Shown piece by piece: positions 42,104-49,668 of a stretch of DNA of 49,975 nt (within the stretch, counting starts at the first letter, position 1; every line of letters begins with the position of its first letter). Position numbers and translations under genes: made by a program. Under the pieces are notes generated by a model that ran no database searches, was not told where the DNA came from, and saw only the letters and a list, made by a program, of their open reading frames with translations. Location: contig CAZGGW010000004.1 of assembly GCA_964525365.1 (NCBI GenBank), positions 1 to 49,975 of the forward strand, in the 5' to 3' direction. Origin of the DNA: CAZGGW01 sp964525365 (GTDB lineage: Bacteria > Bacillota_I > Bacilli_A > RF39 > UBA660).

Positions 42104-44181
42104 TTTTTAATAACGTATTTTTTACGTTCCTTATACTCTGCTTTCTTACCAGTATTATAATTTTGAACTGGTCTTAAATATCCTACAACTCTGCTCCACA
42201 CCTCTGTATCTTTTCCACAAGTTGGACAATGATATTCTTCTCCAGAAATATAACCATGATCATTACATATAGAAAATGTTGGAGTAAGTGATATGTATGG
42301 TAATTTATAATTTGTAAATATTTTTTTAATCAATTTTTTAGCTATTTCTATATCTTTTACTTGTTCCCCTAAATAGAAATGAAGTACAGTTCCACCAGTA
42401 TATAGCGATTGAAGTTCATCTTGTAAATCAAGAGTTTCAAATATATCATCAGTATATCCCACAGGTAACTGAGATGAATTAGTATAATAAGGCACGTCAT
42501 CACCAGCAGTTATAATATCTGGGTATCTGTCTTTATCTTTTTTAGCAAGTCTATAACTAGTTCCTTCAGCGGGTGTGGCTTCCAAATTATAAACATGTCC
42601 TGTTTCTTCTTGAATCTCTTGAATTTTTTCTCTCATATATGCAAGAGTATCAATTGCAAACTTTTGTCCTTTTTTAGTTGTAATATCACATCCATATAAA
42701 TTCAAGCTGGCTTCATTCATACCAATAAGACCAATTGTATTAAAATGATTGTACCAGTATTCTCCAGTTCTGGCTTTCACATCTTTCAAATAATTTGCAG
42801 AATATGGATATAATCCTCTTTCAGTCTGATCTTCTATTACTTTTCTTTTTATTTCAAGAGAAGTTTTGGCAAGTTGCATTGATTCCCATAAATTCAACTT
42901 AAATTCTGATAATGTTTTAGACAAATAAGCTATTCTTGGTAAATTAATAGTTACAACTCCAATGGATCCAGTAAGCGGATTACTTCCAAACAATCCACCA
43001 CCTCTTTTTCTAAGTTCAGCTGTGTTTAATCTTAATCTGCAACACATAGAAAGTGCATCTTCTGGTGACAAGTCACTATTTATATAATTTGAGAAATATG
43101 GAATACCATATTTACAAGTTATTTCCATAAACTTATCAGTTACTTTACTATTCCATTCGAAATCTTTTGTTACATTTATAGTAGGAATTGGAAATGTAAA
43201 TACACGTCCTTTAGCATCTCCCTCTTCCATTACCTCACAAAATGCTAAATTAATCATATCCATTTCTTCTTGGAAATCACCATATTTATCATTTTTGATT
43301 TCTCCACCAATTATTATGCATTCATTCTTCAAAGTTTTTGGCGCTTTTATATCAAATGTAAGATTTGAAAATGGGCACTGGAATCCCACTCTTGTTGGAA
43401 CATTCAAATTAAATATAAATTCTTGCATAGCTTGTTTTACTTGTTTGTACGTCATTTTATCATATCTTACAAATGGAGCACAATAAGTATCAAATGAACT
43501 CCATGCTTGAGCACCAGCAGTCTCTCCTTGTGTTGTGAACGTAGAATTAACAATTTGACCTAAAAAAGCTCTTAGATGTTTTGGCGCTTTACTTTCCACT
43601 TTACCTGGAACACCACCAAAACCATTCATTAATATTTGTCTTAAATCCCATCCAGCACAATAAGGTCCAAAGAATCCCAAATCATGAAGATGTAGTGCTC
43701 CCGATTCGTGAGCATTTCTTATCTTTGCAGTGTAAATTTCATGTAACCAATAATTCTTTGTAAAAACTTCTCTTACATAATTATTAAGTCCATTGATTGA
43801 TTTTCCAGTATTAGCATTTTCATTTACTTTCCAATCTATATCTTTTAAATAATTTGAAAACATATCAATAGTTGCACCCACTAATGCATTGTTTTCTCTT
43901 GCTGCTCTTCTTTTTTCTCTATATAAAATATAAGCTTTAGCAGTTTGAGCATGTCCTCTTTCAATGAGAATTTTTTCTACTATATCTTGGATTGACTCTA
44001 CATCAGCAGTTCCACCCGGAAATTTTTTTTCTGCAACTTTTATAACTTCTTCAGTTATATCTTTTGTTTTTTCAAAATCATCCCCGCCAACTTCTTTAAC
44101 TGCTTTGAAAATAGCAAGTTGAATTTTTTCTTTTCTAAAAGGGACCGTGCTTCCGTCTCTTTTAACAATTTTCTTTAACAT
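42100..44181 (-). CDS. nrdD: Anaerobic ribonucleoside-triphosphate reductase
   Basis: A 693-residue class III enzyme that reduces NTPs to dNTPs without oxygen. An ATP-cone regulatory domain (about residues 1-95, starting KIVKRDGSTVPFRKEKI) is followed by the glycyl-radical barrel. The C-terminus holds the zinc cysteines (CNDHGYISGEE and HCPTCGK) and the radical site G667 in RVVGYLRPV. It forms an operon with nrdG. GGAGG precedes the ATG. A palindrome overlaps its -35 box. Confidence 0.97.
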   Translation of the reverse strand: MLKKIVKRDGSTVPFRKEKIQLAIFKAVKEVGGDDFEKTKDITEEVIKVAEKKFPGGTADVESIQDIVEKILIERGHAQTAKAYILYREKRRAARENNALVGATIDMFSNYLKDIDWKVNENANTGKSINGLNNYVREVFTKNYWLHEIYTAKIRNAHESGALHLHDLGFFGPYCAGWDLRQILMNGFGGVPGKVESKAPKHLRAFLGQIVNSTFTTQGETAGAQAWSSFDTYCAPFVRYDKMTYKQVKQAMQEFIFNLNVPTRVGFQCPFSNLTFDIKAPKTLKNECIIIGGEIKNDKYGDFQEEMDMINLAFCEVMEEGDAKGRVFTFPIPTINVTKDFEWNSKVTDKFMEITCKYGIPYFSNYINSDLSPEDALSMCCRLRLNTAELRKRGGGLFGSNPLTGSIGVVTINLPRIAYLSKTLSEFKLNLWESMQLAKTSLEIKRKVIEDQTERGLYPYSANYLKDVKARTGEYWYNHFNTIGLIGMNEASLNLYGCDITTKKGQKFAIDTLAYMREKIQEIQEETGHVYNLEATPAEGTSYRLAKKDKDRYPDIITAGDDVPYYTNSSQLPVGYTDDIFETLDLQDELQSLYTGGTVLHFYLGEQVKDIEIAKKLIKKIFTNYKLPYISLTPTFSICNDHGYISGEEYHCPTCGKDTEVWSRVVGYLRPVQNYNTGKKAEYKERKKYVIKK

Positions 44182-44210
44182 CTTTCCTCCTTTATTTTGA
44201 TATTAAATTA

Positions 44211-44252
44211 AGTATAAATGGTTTGAAATAAATAATCAATATACAATTGATT
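44211..44252 (-). promoter_or_regulatory. nrdD promoter with overlapping palindrome
   Basis: TTGATT -35 (44234-44239), 17-base spacer, TATACT -10 (44211-44216) on the minus strand. The perfect inverted repeat AATCAAT-ATACA-ATTGATT (44234-44252) covers the -35, an operator-like arrangement. It does not fit the NrdR box consensus. Confidence 0.55.
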
Positions 44253-44292
44253 GAAAATTTAAAAAAATATTGCACATGAGATTTACGCCCAT

Positions 44293-44325
44293 AAAAAAGG
44301 CAACTTACTCAAAAAGCAAATTGTC
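44293..44325 (-). terminator. Terminator after cdaR
   Basis: An imperfect stem of about 11 pairs between GACAATTTGCT and AGTAAGTTGCC on the minus strand, then TTTTTT. Confidence 0.5.
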
Positions 44326-44338
44326 AATTTCATGTAAA

Positions 44339-45712
44339 CTATTGTTTGGCAATTGTGATTTTTACTTGAGAAGTTTTAGAAGTATATGTAAGTTTAGAGT
44401 CCGCACCAGTTACTTTAACAGGAACGGTCCAATCACCATCATCTAAATCTGTTAAATCAACGGCAGCTGTAATATCAGCACTCGTTAATTTTTCTATTAG
44501 TGAAGACGTACCCTTTACCACAACTGTAACTTTAGTATCACTTTCACTAACTCCAAATGCTTTATATCCATTTTTTAAATTTTCAAGCTGTATGGCAATA
44601 TTTTCAAATTCTTTAGAAGTTTCCTTCTCCATGGTTAATTTTATAGTTAATTTACTTACACTCATTGATCTGACGCCTGTAGGTTTTGTAATAGTTGTTT
44701 GATATGTTTTATCTTCTTTTAAACCATTAACATCAATTTCAACTTCTAATACACTTATTTCATCAAGAACACTTTGATCACCATATAAAGTTGCTTTATT
44801 TGAACTTGATACGATTGAGGCTATTGCAGATCCAGAAGCCACTTCTCCGATAGGTACTATTTTTATCGGAACTTCTTTGCTTGGAGAGCTTACCACAACC
44901 GTTGCTGTAATAGTTGAAGGTATAATTTCTACATCACTTATTTCCGTGCCTTTTTCATCATACGCTACTAATTGAACATTTTCTAATGTATAAGTTCCAG
45001 AAGAATTTGCTTTCAATGCGTTAGCATCTATTATTGCTTTTACACTTGCCACTGTTTCTAATTTTTCACTATAACTTTTAATTATTACTTCATCTTTACT
45101 TAATTTTACGGAACTTATTACAAGCGTTTCATCCAGCTTATCAGTATTTAATATATCAATAGTTAATGTTCTAACTTCACTAACTTTTGGATATAACACA
45201 ATTGTCACCTTTGACGGATCTATCTTATAATCCAAAGTATTAATTGGATTATTATATTTTAAGCTTATATTTTCATAAGTTCCAGAAGAATAATCACTTA
45301 AATCTAAAGTTACTTTATGGTCTCCTAATTGTTCTGCTAAATAAAGATCACTTTTTCTTCCCATAAGTATTACGTCAACAGTTTCAGGAATACCTTCTGC
45401 CACAAAAGTTTCATCATTATATTCTGCTTCTACTTTTACATTTGATATTATTTTAACTTCAGTTTCACTTAAATCCACTACTTTTTGATCAATGACTATA
45501 AACGTAACAAAAGCACACAAAAGCGAAACATAAATAAGAACGTTCGGTTTATTTAAAAATCTTTCAAACTTACCCGGATTAGATTGTGCTTTATCAATAA
45601 TAAAATATATAAGTTTGCTAATTGGAGTAATTAATATAACATCTATAACTTTATAAATACCAGCGCCAATTTTAGCAAAAAAGCGACCAATACTATTTAA
45701 TATCTTCTTCAC
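44339..45712 (-). CDS. cdaR: YbbR-domain protein CdaR, regulator of c-di-AMP synthesis
   Basis: About 457 residues, with an N-terminal helix (about residues 55-75 of the longer frame) and four extracytoplasmic YbbR repeats, each with 'Y-x-x-G-x-P/x-x-V' and 'V-T-V-x-x-S/G' patterns (e.g. IPETVDVILMGRKSDL, SDTKVTVVVKGTSSL). CdaR binds and modulates the cyclase CdaA. Start chosen at GTG 45712, five bases after GAGGG; it overlaps the cdaA end by 20 bases. ATG 45736 is the longer choice. The usual third gene, glmM, is missing downstream. Confidence 0.9.
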   Translation of the reverse strand: MKKILNSIGRFFAKIGAGIYKVIDVILITPISKLIYFIIDKAQSNPGKFERFLNKPNVLIYVSLLCAFVTFIVIDQKVVDLSETEVKIISNVKVEAEYNDETFVAEGIPETVDVILMGRKSDLYLAEQLGDHKVTLDLSDYSSGTYENISLKYNNPINTLDYKIDPSKVTIVLYPKVSEVRTLTIDILNTDKLDETLVISSVKLSKDEVIIKSYSEKLETVASVKAIIDANALKANSSGTYTLENVQLVAYDEKGTEISDVEIIPSTITATVVVSSPSKEVPIKIVPIGEVASGSAIASIVSSSNKATLYGDQSVLDEISVLEVEIDVNGLKEDKTYQTTITKPTGVRSMSVSKLTIKLTMEKETSKEFENIAIQLENLKNGYKAFGVSESDTKVTVVVKGTSSLIEKLTSADITAAVDLTDLDDGDWTVPVKVTGADSKLTYTSKTSQVKITIAKQ

Positions 45713-46529
45713 TATTTCCCTCGCTTCCTTCTGCATCTATATCTGCCTCATAGAAAGTTTCTTTTTTAGGTTGCAATTCTTCTAATAGCAACATTTTTGC
45801 ATCATCCACAGATAAATTATAATTAAGTTCGCTCTTTATTGCCATACTAATTCTGCCAGTTTCCTCTGATACCACAATAGCAATTGCATCAGTAACTTCT
45901 GCAATTCCAAGTGCTGCTCTATGACGAGTTCCTAATCTCTTTGAGATAGAAGGATTCATGCTTGTTGGAAATACTGCTCCAGCACATGTGATTTTATCTC
46001 CTTGAATAATTACTCCACCATCATGAAGTGGATTATTTGGGAAAAATATTGATATTAATAATTCGCTACTAATATCAGCATATATTTTATTAGCTGGTTC
46101 AATATATTGAGCAAGCGAATAATCTCTTTCCACTACAATTAAAGCTCCAATTCTATTTTTCTTTAAATAATCCACTGCCTGCATTATTTCATATACCATT
46201 TTTTCTCTTTCATCAACAGTTAATACTTTATGGCGGCCTAAAAGTTTACTTCTTCCAATACTCTCCAGTACCGTTCTAATTTCAGGCTGAAATATAATTA
46301 TTAACGCAAGGGCTCCCCAATCAACTACATATTCAAGCATTAATCCTACAGTAGTTAAATCAAGTAAATCGCTTAATATTTTAATTAAAATTAATATTAT
46401 TACTCCCTTAAATATTAATATTAATTTAACATTATTTTTTAAATATTTGAGTATAAAATAAAACATCATCCACACTAAAGTAATATCAATAACTTTAGAC
46501 AATATATTAAATATCATTGTATAATTCAT
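45693..46529 (-). CDS. cdaA: Diadenylate cyclase CdaA
   Basis: A 278-residue membrane enzyme that makes c-di-AMP from two ATP. Three N-terminal helices (about residues 8-80) precede the DAC domain with IVVERDYSL, DGG at 170-172 (HDGGVIIQG, the DGA motif) and RHR at 202-204 (TRHRAALG). The Glu/Asp/Lys-rich C-terminus overlaps cdaR. c-di-AMP controls potassium and osmolyte transport and wall homeostasis. GGAG precedes the ATG. Confidence 0.95.
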   Translation of the reverse strand: MNYTMIFNILSKVIDITLVWMMFYFILKYLKNNVKLILIFKGVIILILIKILSDLLDLTTVGLMLEYVVDWGALALIIIFQPEIRTVLESIGRSKLLGRHKVLTVDEREKMVYEIMQAVDYLKKNRIGALIVVERDYSLAQYIEPANKIYADISSELLISIFFPNNPLHDGGVIIQGDKITCAGAVFPTSMNPSISKRLGTRHRAALGIAEVTDAIAIVVSEETGRISMAIKSELNYNLSVDDAKMLLLEELQPKKETFYEADIDAEGSEGNSEEDIK

Positions 46530-46565
46530 GCTTTTTACTCCTTTTCTTTTATAGTAATATTATAT

Positions 46566-46597
46566 AATAAAAAAGATATATTATCTATATCTTTTTA
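46566..46597 (-). terminator. Terminator upstream of cdaA
   Basis: AAAAGATATA (46571-46580) pairs with TATATCTTTT (46586-46595) around five bases, with T residues on the minus strand. It ends the preceding gene's transcript. Confidence 0.65.
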
Positions 46598-46612
46598 AAA
46601 ATCTTATGTAAA

Positions 46613-47074
46613 CTAATTAAAGTTATTGTTATCAGTTGGTTCTATTGTCTCAATAGGTTTTTGAGTTTCTACTGGTGCTTCTGGTGTTGATATAATAGGT
46701 TCGTCATTTATAGCATTAGTAGCATCAAAGGTAACCTCTGGCTCTGGCGGCATTGGAGAAGCGGGCGCTTCCGAAAACAAATCGATTGACTCAAAAGAAG
46801 TTTCGTTTGTATTTAGTTGACTTTCTTGAGGCATTTCTTCAATTACTTCATTAGAAACTGCCTTAAAATCATTTTGAGGTTGTTCAACTATTGTCTCAGG
46901 CGCAGGTGTTTCAAAAAAACTTTCTTCTGCAGAAGATTCTCCACCGTAACTTTCACCCTGAGTTTTTTTCTTTTTAGAATCAACAATAAATCCTATTAAT
47001 GTAAGCAATAATATAGCGGCTCCTACTAAAAACCATATATAATTATCTGCTAAAAATGTTAAGAATTTTTCCAT
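46613..47074 (-). CDS. Membrane-anchored protein with acidic, Pro/Glu/Ser-rich tail
   Basis: A 153-residue protein starting MEKFLTFLADN at ATG 47074 (GGAGG nearby; the longer frame has no ribosome site). One helix (about residues 10-31) is followed by a KKKK stop-transfer, placing the tail inside. The tail is low complexity, rich in Glu, Pro, Ser and Asn, with repeated 'P-E/A-P-E' and 'E-T/S-F' units and no globular domain. It lies between cdaA and the DUF3048 gene. Function unknown; the shape recalls scaffold-like anchors. Confidence 0.6.
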   Translation of the reverse strand: MEKFLTFLADNYIWFLVGAAILLLTLIGFIVDSKKKKTQGESYGGESSAEESFFETPAPETIVEQPQNDFKAVSNEVIEEMPQESQLNTNETSFESIDLFSEAPASPMPPEPEVTFDATNAINDEPIISTPEAPVETQKPIETIEPTDNNNFN

Positions 47075-47172
47075 CTTTTCCTCCTTATTATGAATTAATT
47101 GTATCATCAATCGAAATTGATTTCAACATTTATGTTTCAATTATATGTTTTTATTTTTCTTTTTATACTGTT

Positions 47173-48243
47173 TTATGATTCTTTATTTGCTTCAATAGTC
47201 AATTTTTTATCAGCTGGTTGAATTTGAATCCAAGTAACACCATCATTAACATCTATTTCTTTGCCATCTAAATATTTATATACGGTTTGGGAATCCCTAC
47301 TTTCTTTTTCCCATTTAATCGGAACTGCATATCCATCACTTATATAGTATCCATCTCCAGTACCTATATTTTTCAAATCCTGCCTTCCATAACTATCAAA
47401 GGAAGCATTTTTAATTTTATAAGTAATTATATTACGAGTTGTATATTGTTTCCCAGTAATCGCATCAACATGTTTCTTTCCACTCATACTCCTATAATAT
47501 AAATTCGTTTCTTCATCATATTCATAAGTAGTATAAGTATATCCAGAATAAACTATTTTTACCTTATCAGCTTTTATTGATTCTTCTCTTTTAGAAAGTT
47601 TAACTTTATATACACTATAATTAAGAAGCATTCTTTCGTCGCTGGTCATTCTATACTTTTTTTGAGCAGCGACTTTTTTAATTTTAGCCATACTTGTAAA
47701 AGCAGTATGTTCATATGCTTTTTTAATCGTCCTATCTCTCCAAAATCCTCTGGAATCAAACATTCCGTTTATATTATTAATACCCAATGTTTTTATATCA
47801 CTAAGTGCTTTTTTACTATGTCCAAAATGAACAAATATCGCATCATTTTCAAGTACATAATCTAAAAAATAATGTCTTGCACTTCTTACGGATCCAATTT
47901 TAGTAGTATCCTTATCTTTAAACAAAGACATAATTCTGGTAATTCCGCCCTCCGCGATAAACTCATAATTTAAAAATGCATCTTGCAACCCAGCATGTGG
48001 CCATGCAACATGATTGTTATTTATTATTACCGCAATTACGCGTGAATTTGACTTTTCGTCCACTATTTTTAATTTTGGCTTTTCAAAAATATTTTTAACT
48101 TTTTCACTTACGCTAAAATAAGATTTTATTGTATCAAGTTTACCAAAATAATTTAAAACTAAAAGAGATATACTTAATAATACTATTACTATCAAAAAAT
48201 CTCTGAATCCAGTTTTCTTCTGTTTTCTTTCTATTTTTTTCAT
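47173..48243 (-). CDS. DUF3048 family (YerB-like) membrane protein
   Basis: A 356-residue exported protein with one N-terminal helix (about residues 15-33). The DUF3048 signature is clear: RVIAVIINNNHVAWPHAGLQ, EFIAEGGITRIMSLF, KIGSVRSARHYFLD and VHFGHSKKA. A C-terminal beta-rich domain (from about 220) follows. YerB-like proteins are of unknown function and are usually lipoproteins; this one has no lipobox Cys. AGGAG precedes the ATG. Confidence 0.88.
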   Translation of the reverse strand: MKKIERKQKKTGFRDFLIVIVLLSISLLVLNYFGKLDTIKSYFSVSEKVKNIFEKPKLKIVDEKSNSRVIAVIINNNHVAWPHAGLQDAFLNYEFIAEGGITRIMSLFKDKDTTKIGSVRSARHYFLDYVLENDAIFVHFGHSKKALSDIKTLGINNINGMFDSRGFWRDRTIKKAYEHTAFTSMAKIKKVAAQKKYRMTSDERMLLNYSVYKVKLSKREESIKADKVKIVYSGYTYTTYEYDEETNLYYRSMSGKKHVDAITGKQYTTRNIITYKIKNASFDSYGRQDLKNIGTGDGYYISDGYAVPIKWEKESRDSQTVYKYLDGKEIDVNDGVTWIQIQPADKKLTIEANKES

Positions 48244-48260
48244 ATAAAGCTCCTGCTATC

Positions 48261-48289
48261 ATTATAGAATAAATCTTCTATTTTAACAA
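48261..48289 (-). promoter_or_regulatory. Promoter of the DUF3048 gene
   Basis: TTGTTA (48284-48289), 17-base spacer and TATAAT (48261-48266) on the minus strand, starting right after the small-peptide terminator. Confidence 0.6.
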
Positions 48290-48313
48290 GAAAAACTGAC
48301 AAAAGTCAGTTTT
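48287..48313 (-). terminator. Terminator of the small-peptide gene
   Basis: AAAACTGAC (48292-48300) pairs perfectly with GTCAGTTTT (48305-48313) around AAAA, followed on the minus strand by TTTTTCTTG. It lies about 50 bases beyond the peptide stop. Confidence 0.8.
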
Positions 48314-48364
48314 AAATACTCTAGAGATTAAATGTATAAAAGGATTAAATTATATGATTTATAT

Positions 48365-48463
48365 TTATTTTATTTTAAATATATTCGCAATACTTTCAAA
48401 AGTATTTGCTACATTACTTTTAATTTGACCAAATATGCCCTGATTATATTTGCTTTTTTTCAT
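48365..48463 (-). CDS. 32-residue cationic amphipathic peptide
   Basis: ATG 48463 has AAGGAGT at good spacing and the frame stops at 48365. The peptide has a basic start (K2, K3, K5), then GIFGQIKSNVANTFESIANI, and ends IFKIK. Hydrophobic residues at 10, 11, 14, 18, 22, 25, 28, 29 and 31 follow helical spacing and would make one oily face; net charge is about +5. It has its own -10 box, a palindrome at the start of transcription and a strong terminator. Candidates are a phenol-soluble-modulin-like or leaderless bacteriocin peptide, a type I toxin, or a membrane-binding sporulation peptide of SpoVM type. No sequence match is recognised. Confidence 0.7.
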   Translation of the reverse strand: MKKSKYNQGIFGQIKSNVANTFESIANIFKIK

Positions 48464-48487
48464 GTTACTCCTTACTTTAATTAAGTA

Positions 48488-48513
48488 TAGGTAAATAATT
48501 ATTACCTATTATA
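48488..48513 (-). promoter_or_regulatory. -10 box and operator-like palindrome of the peptide gene
   Basis: On the minus strand TATAAT (48508-48513) runs straight into the 21-base inverted repeat TAGGTAA-N7-TTACCTA (48488-48508), at the expected start of transcription. It could be a repressor site or a 5' hairpin. No convincing -35 is visible. Confidence 0.5.
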
Positions 48514-48589
48514 TATTATTAATATAATTCTTTTTTGAAAAAGACAAACACATATAAAATCATAATATTATAAAAAATATGCGTTTTTA

Positions 48590-48618
48590 TTGAATAAAAA
48601 GCCGATTTTTGCTATAAT
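48590..48618 (+). promoter_or_regulatory. ssrA promoter
   Basis: TTGAAT (48590-48595), 17-base spacer and extended TGCTATAAT -10 (TATAAT 48613-48618), ten bases before the mature tmRNA 5' end. Confidence 0.75.
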
Positions 48619-48627
48619 ATCATACAT

Positions 48628-48981
48628 GGGGCTGTATTAGTTTCGACAGAACTATCAAGTAATTAAATGCAAGTAGTAGGCATACTATAAATGCGATCGA
48701 AAAATAATCGGAAAAAAATATAATTTTGCACCTGCTTTTGCTTAATTTAAGTTAGAAGTGAGTGGCTCTTCTCTTTCTTCGTTCACGAGAAAGAATCAAG
48801 GGCTCATAAAAGTGAACTATATTATTTATTTGTTTAGGATAAATAATGAATTCAACTAAACTCAGATAAGTTAAGGAAGTTAGACTCCATATAACTTATT
48901 GAAATAATAAACTAACTAAACTTGTACACATTTTTTTATAAGAAGTTTTGGACAGGAGTTCAATTCTCCTCAGCTCCACCA
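48628..48981 (+). ncRNA. ssrA: tmRNA
   Basis: A 354-base RNA that rescues stalled ribosomes. The 5' GGGGCTGTATTAGTTTCGACAG and the 3' GGAGTTCAATTCTCC-CAGCTCC-ACCA form the tRNA-like end, with CCA encoded. The tag frame is best read at 48710-48745 as GKKYNFAPAFA then stop, after a TAATC that resembles the usual TAGTC before the resume codon. The resume codon would be GGA. The C-terminal AFA matches Mollicutes tags (degraded by Lon-type proteases) rather than the LAA of most bacteria. Confidence 0.95.
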
Positions 48982-49010
48982 AATTGTTTGTAATATTGTG
49001 AGGTATATCG

Positions 49011-49439
49011 ATGACAAAAGATTCTGTATTTTTAAATTCAATTTCAAATTATGAAGTTAAAAATGAAAAAATCGATCTTATTCTCTTCAAAAAATTGTAT
49101 TTTCATTTGTTTCCTGAGAATAATGATAAAAACATTACTAGAAATGATAACGGACTAACAAATAAATTATTATCAAAAATAAATAATTGTCCAAGTGAAA
49201 AGCAAGACCTTTCGCTTCGACTATTCTCACTTTTATGTACTTCTCAACCATTTTACGATGGAAATCATAGAACCACATTTTTACTTTATCTAATATATTG
49301 TAAAAACCATAATATTGACTTTGATTATATGAGTTTCTTAGAGAATCACTATTGTCGAGAACTATTTTCAATCATTTATATTGAAAGTGATGTAATAGCT
49401 GAAAAATCATTGTGCTTATTAAAACAATATACAAAATAA
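49011..49439 (+). CDS. Fic/Doc-like protein with His-to-Gln substitution
   Basis: A 142-residue all-alpha protein. The motif TSQPFYDGNHRTTFLLYL (around residues 78-95) matches the Fic/Doc core HPFxDGN(G/K)RxxR, which binds the nucleotide phosphates. The catalytic first His is Gln (Q79), while F81, D83, G84, N85 and R87 are kept. It may have lost transferase activity, or be a divergent Doc-type kinase. It starts 30 bases after the tmRNA, behind GAGG, and ends three bases before tRNA-Thr. No antitoxin gene is visible beside it. The location suggests mobile DNA at ssrA. Confidence 0.65.
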   Translation: MTKDSVFLNSISNYEVKNEKIDLILFKKLYFHLFPENNDKNITRNDNGLTNKLLSKINNCPSEKQDLSLRLFSLLCTSQPFYDGNHRTTFLLYLIYCKNHNIDFDYMSFLENHYCRELFSIIYIESDVIAEKSLCLLKQYTK

Positions 49440-49442
49440 TAT

Positions 49443-49518
49443 GCTGAAATAGCTCAATTGGTAGAGCAACTGAATCGTAATCAGTAGGTTGCGGGTTCAA
49501 TTCCTGCTTTCAGCACCA
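49443..49518 (+). tRNA. tRNA-Thr (anticodon CGT)
   Basis: A 76-base cloverleaf with encoded CCA. Acceptor GCTGAAA pairs with TTTCAGC, discriminator A. The D arm contains AGCTCAATTGG, the anticodon stem ACTGA/TCAGT encloses ATCGTAA (anticodon CGT, codon ACG), and the T arm has GGGTTCAATTCC. Confidence 0.96.
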
Positions 49519-49528
49519 GATTGATAGG

Positions 49529-49567
49529 AAACTCGAATTTTTGATTTAGTTATTAATGTTCGAGTTT
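49529..49567 (+). terminator. Hairpin after tRNA-Thr
   Basis: AAACTCGAA (49529-49537) pairs with TTCGAGTTT (49559-49567) around a 21-base loop and is followed by TTAATA. A plausible but long-looped terminator. Confidence 0.4.
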
Positions 49568-49633
49568 TAATATACTCAAAAATATGATAAACTATTTGTG
49601 TAATAAATCACATAGTTATTGATTCTACCAATC

Positions 49634-49650
49634 GTGTAGTGTGTTACACT
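49634..49650. promoter_or_regulatory. Inverted repeat upstream of the RhuM gene
   Basis: GTGTAGTGTGTTACACT contains the overlapping palindromes AGTGT/ACACT and GTGTA/TACAC, about 20 bases before the gene. It could be an operator or a small hairpin; nothing identifies the binder. Confidence 0.35.
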
Positions 49651-49668
49651 TATGTTAGGAGGTGCAAA

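Noticed and set aside
44182..44338. NrdR box upstream of nrdD
   Set aside because: No match to the paired ACACWATATWTWGTGT-type sites; only the unrelated palindrome at 44234-44252 was found.
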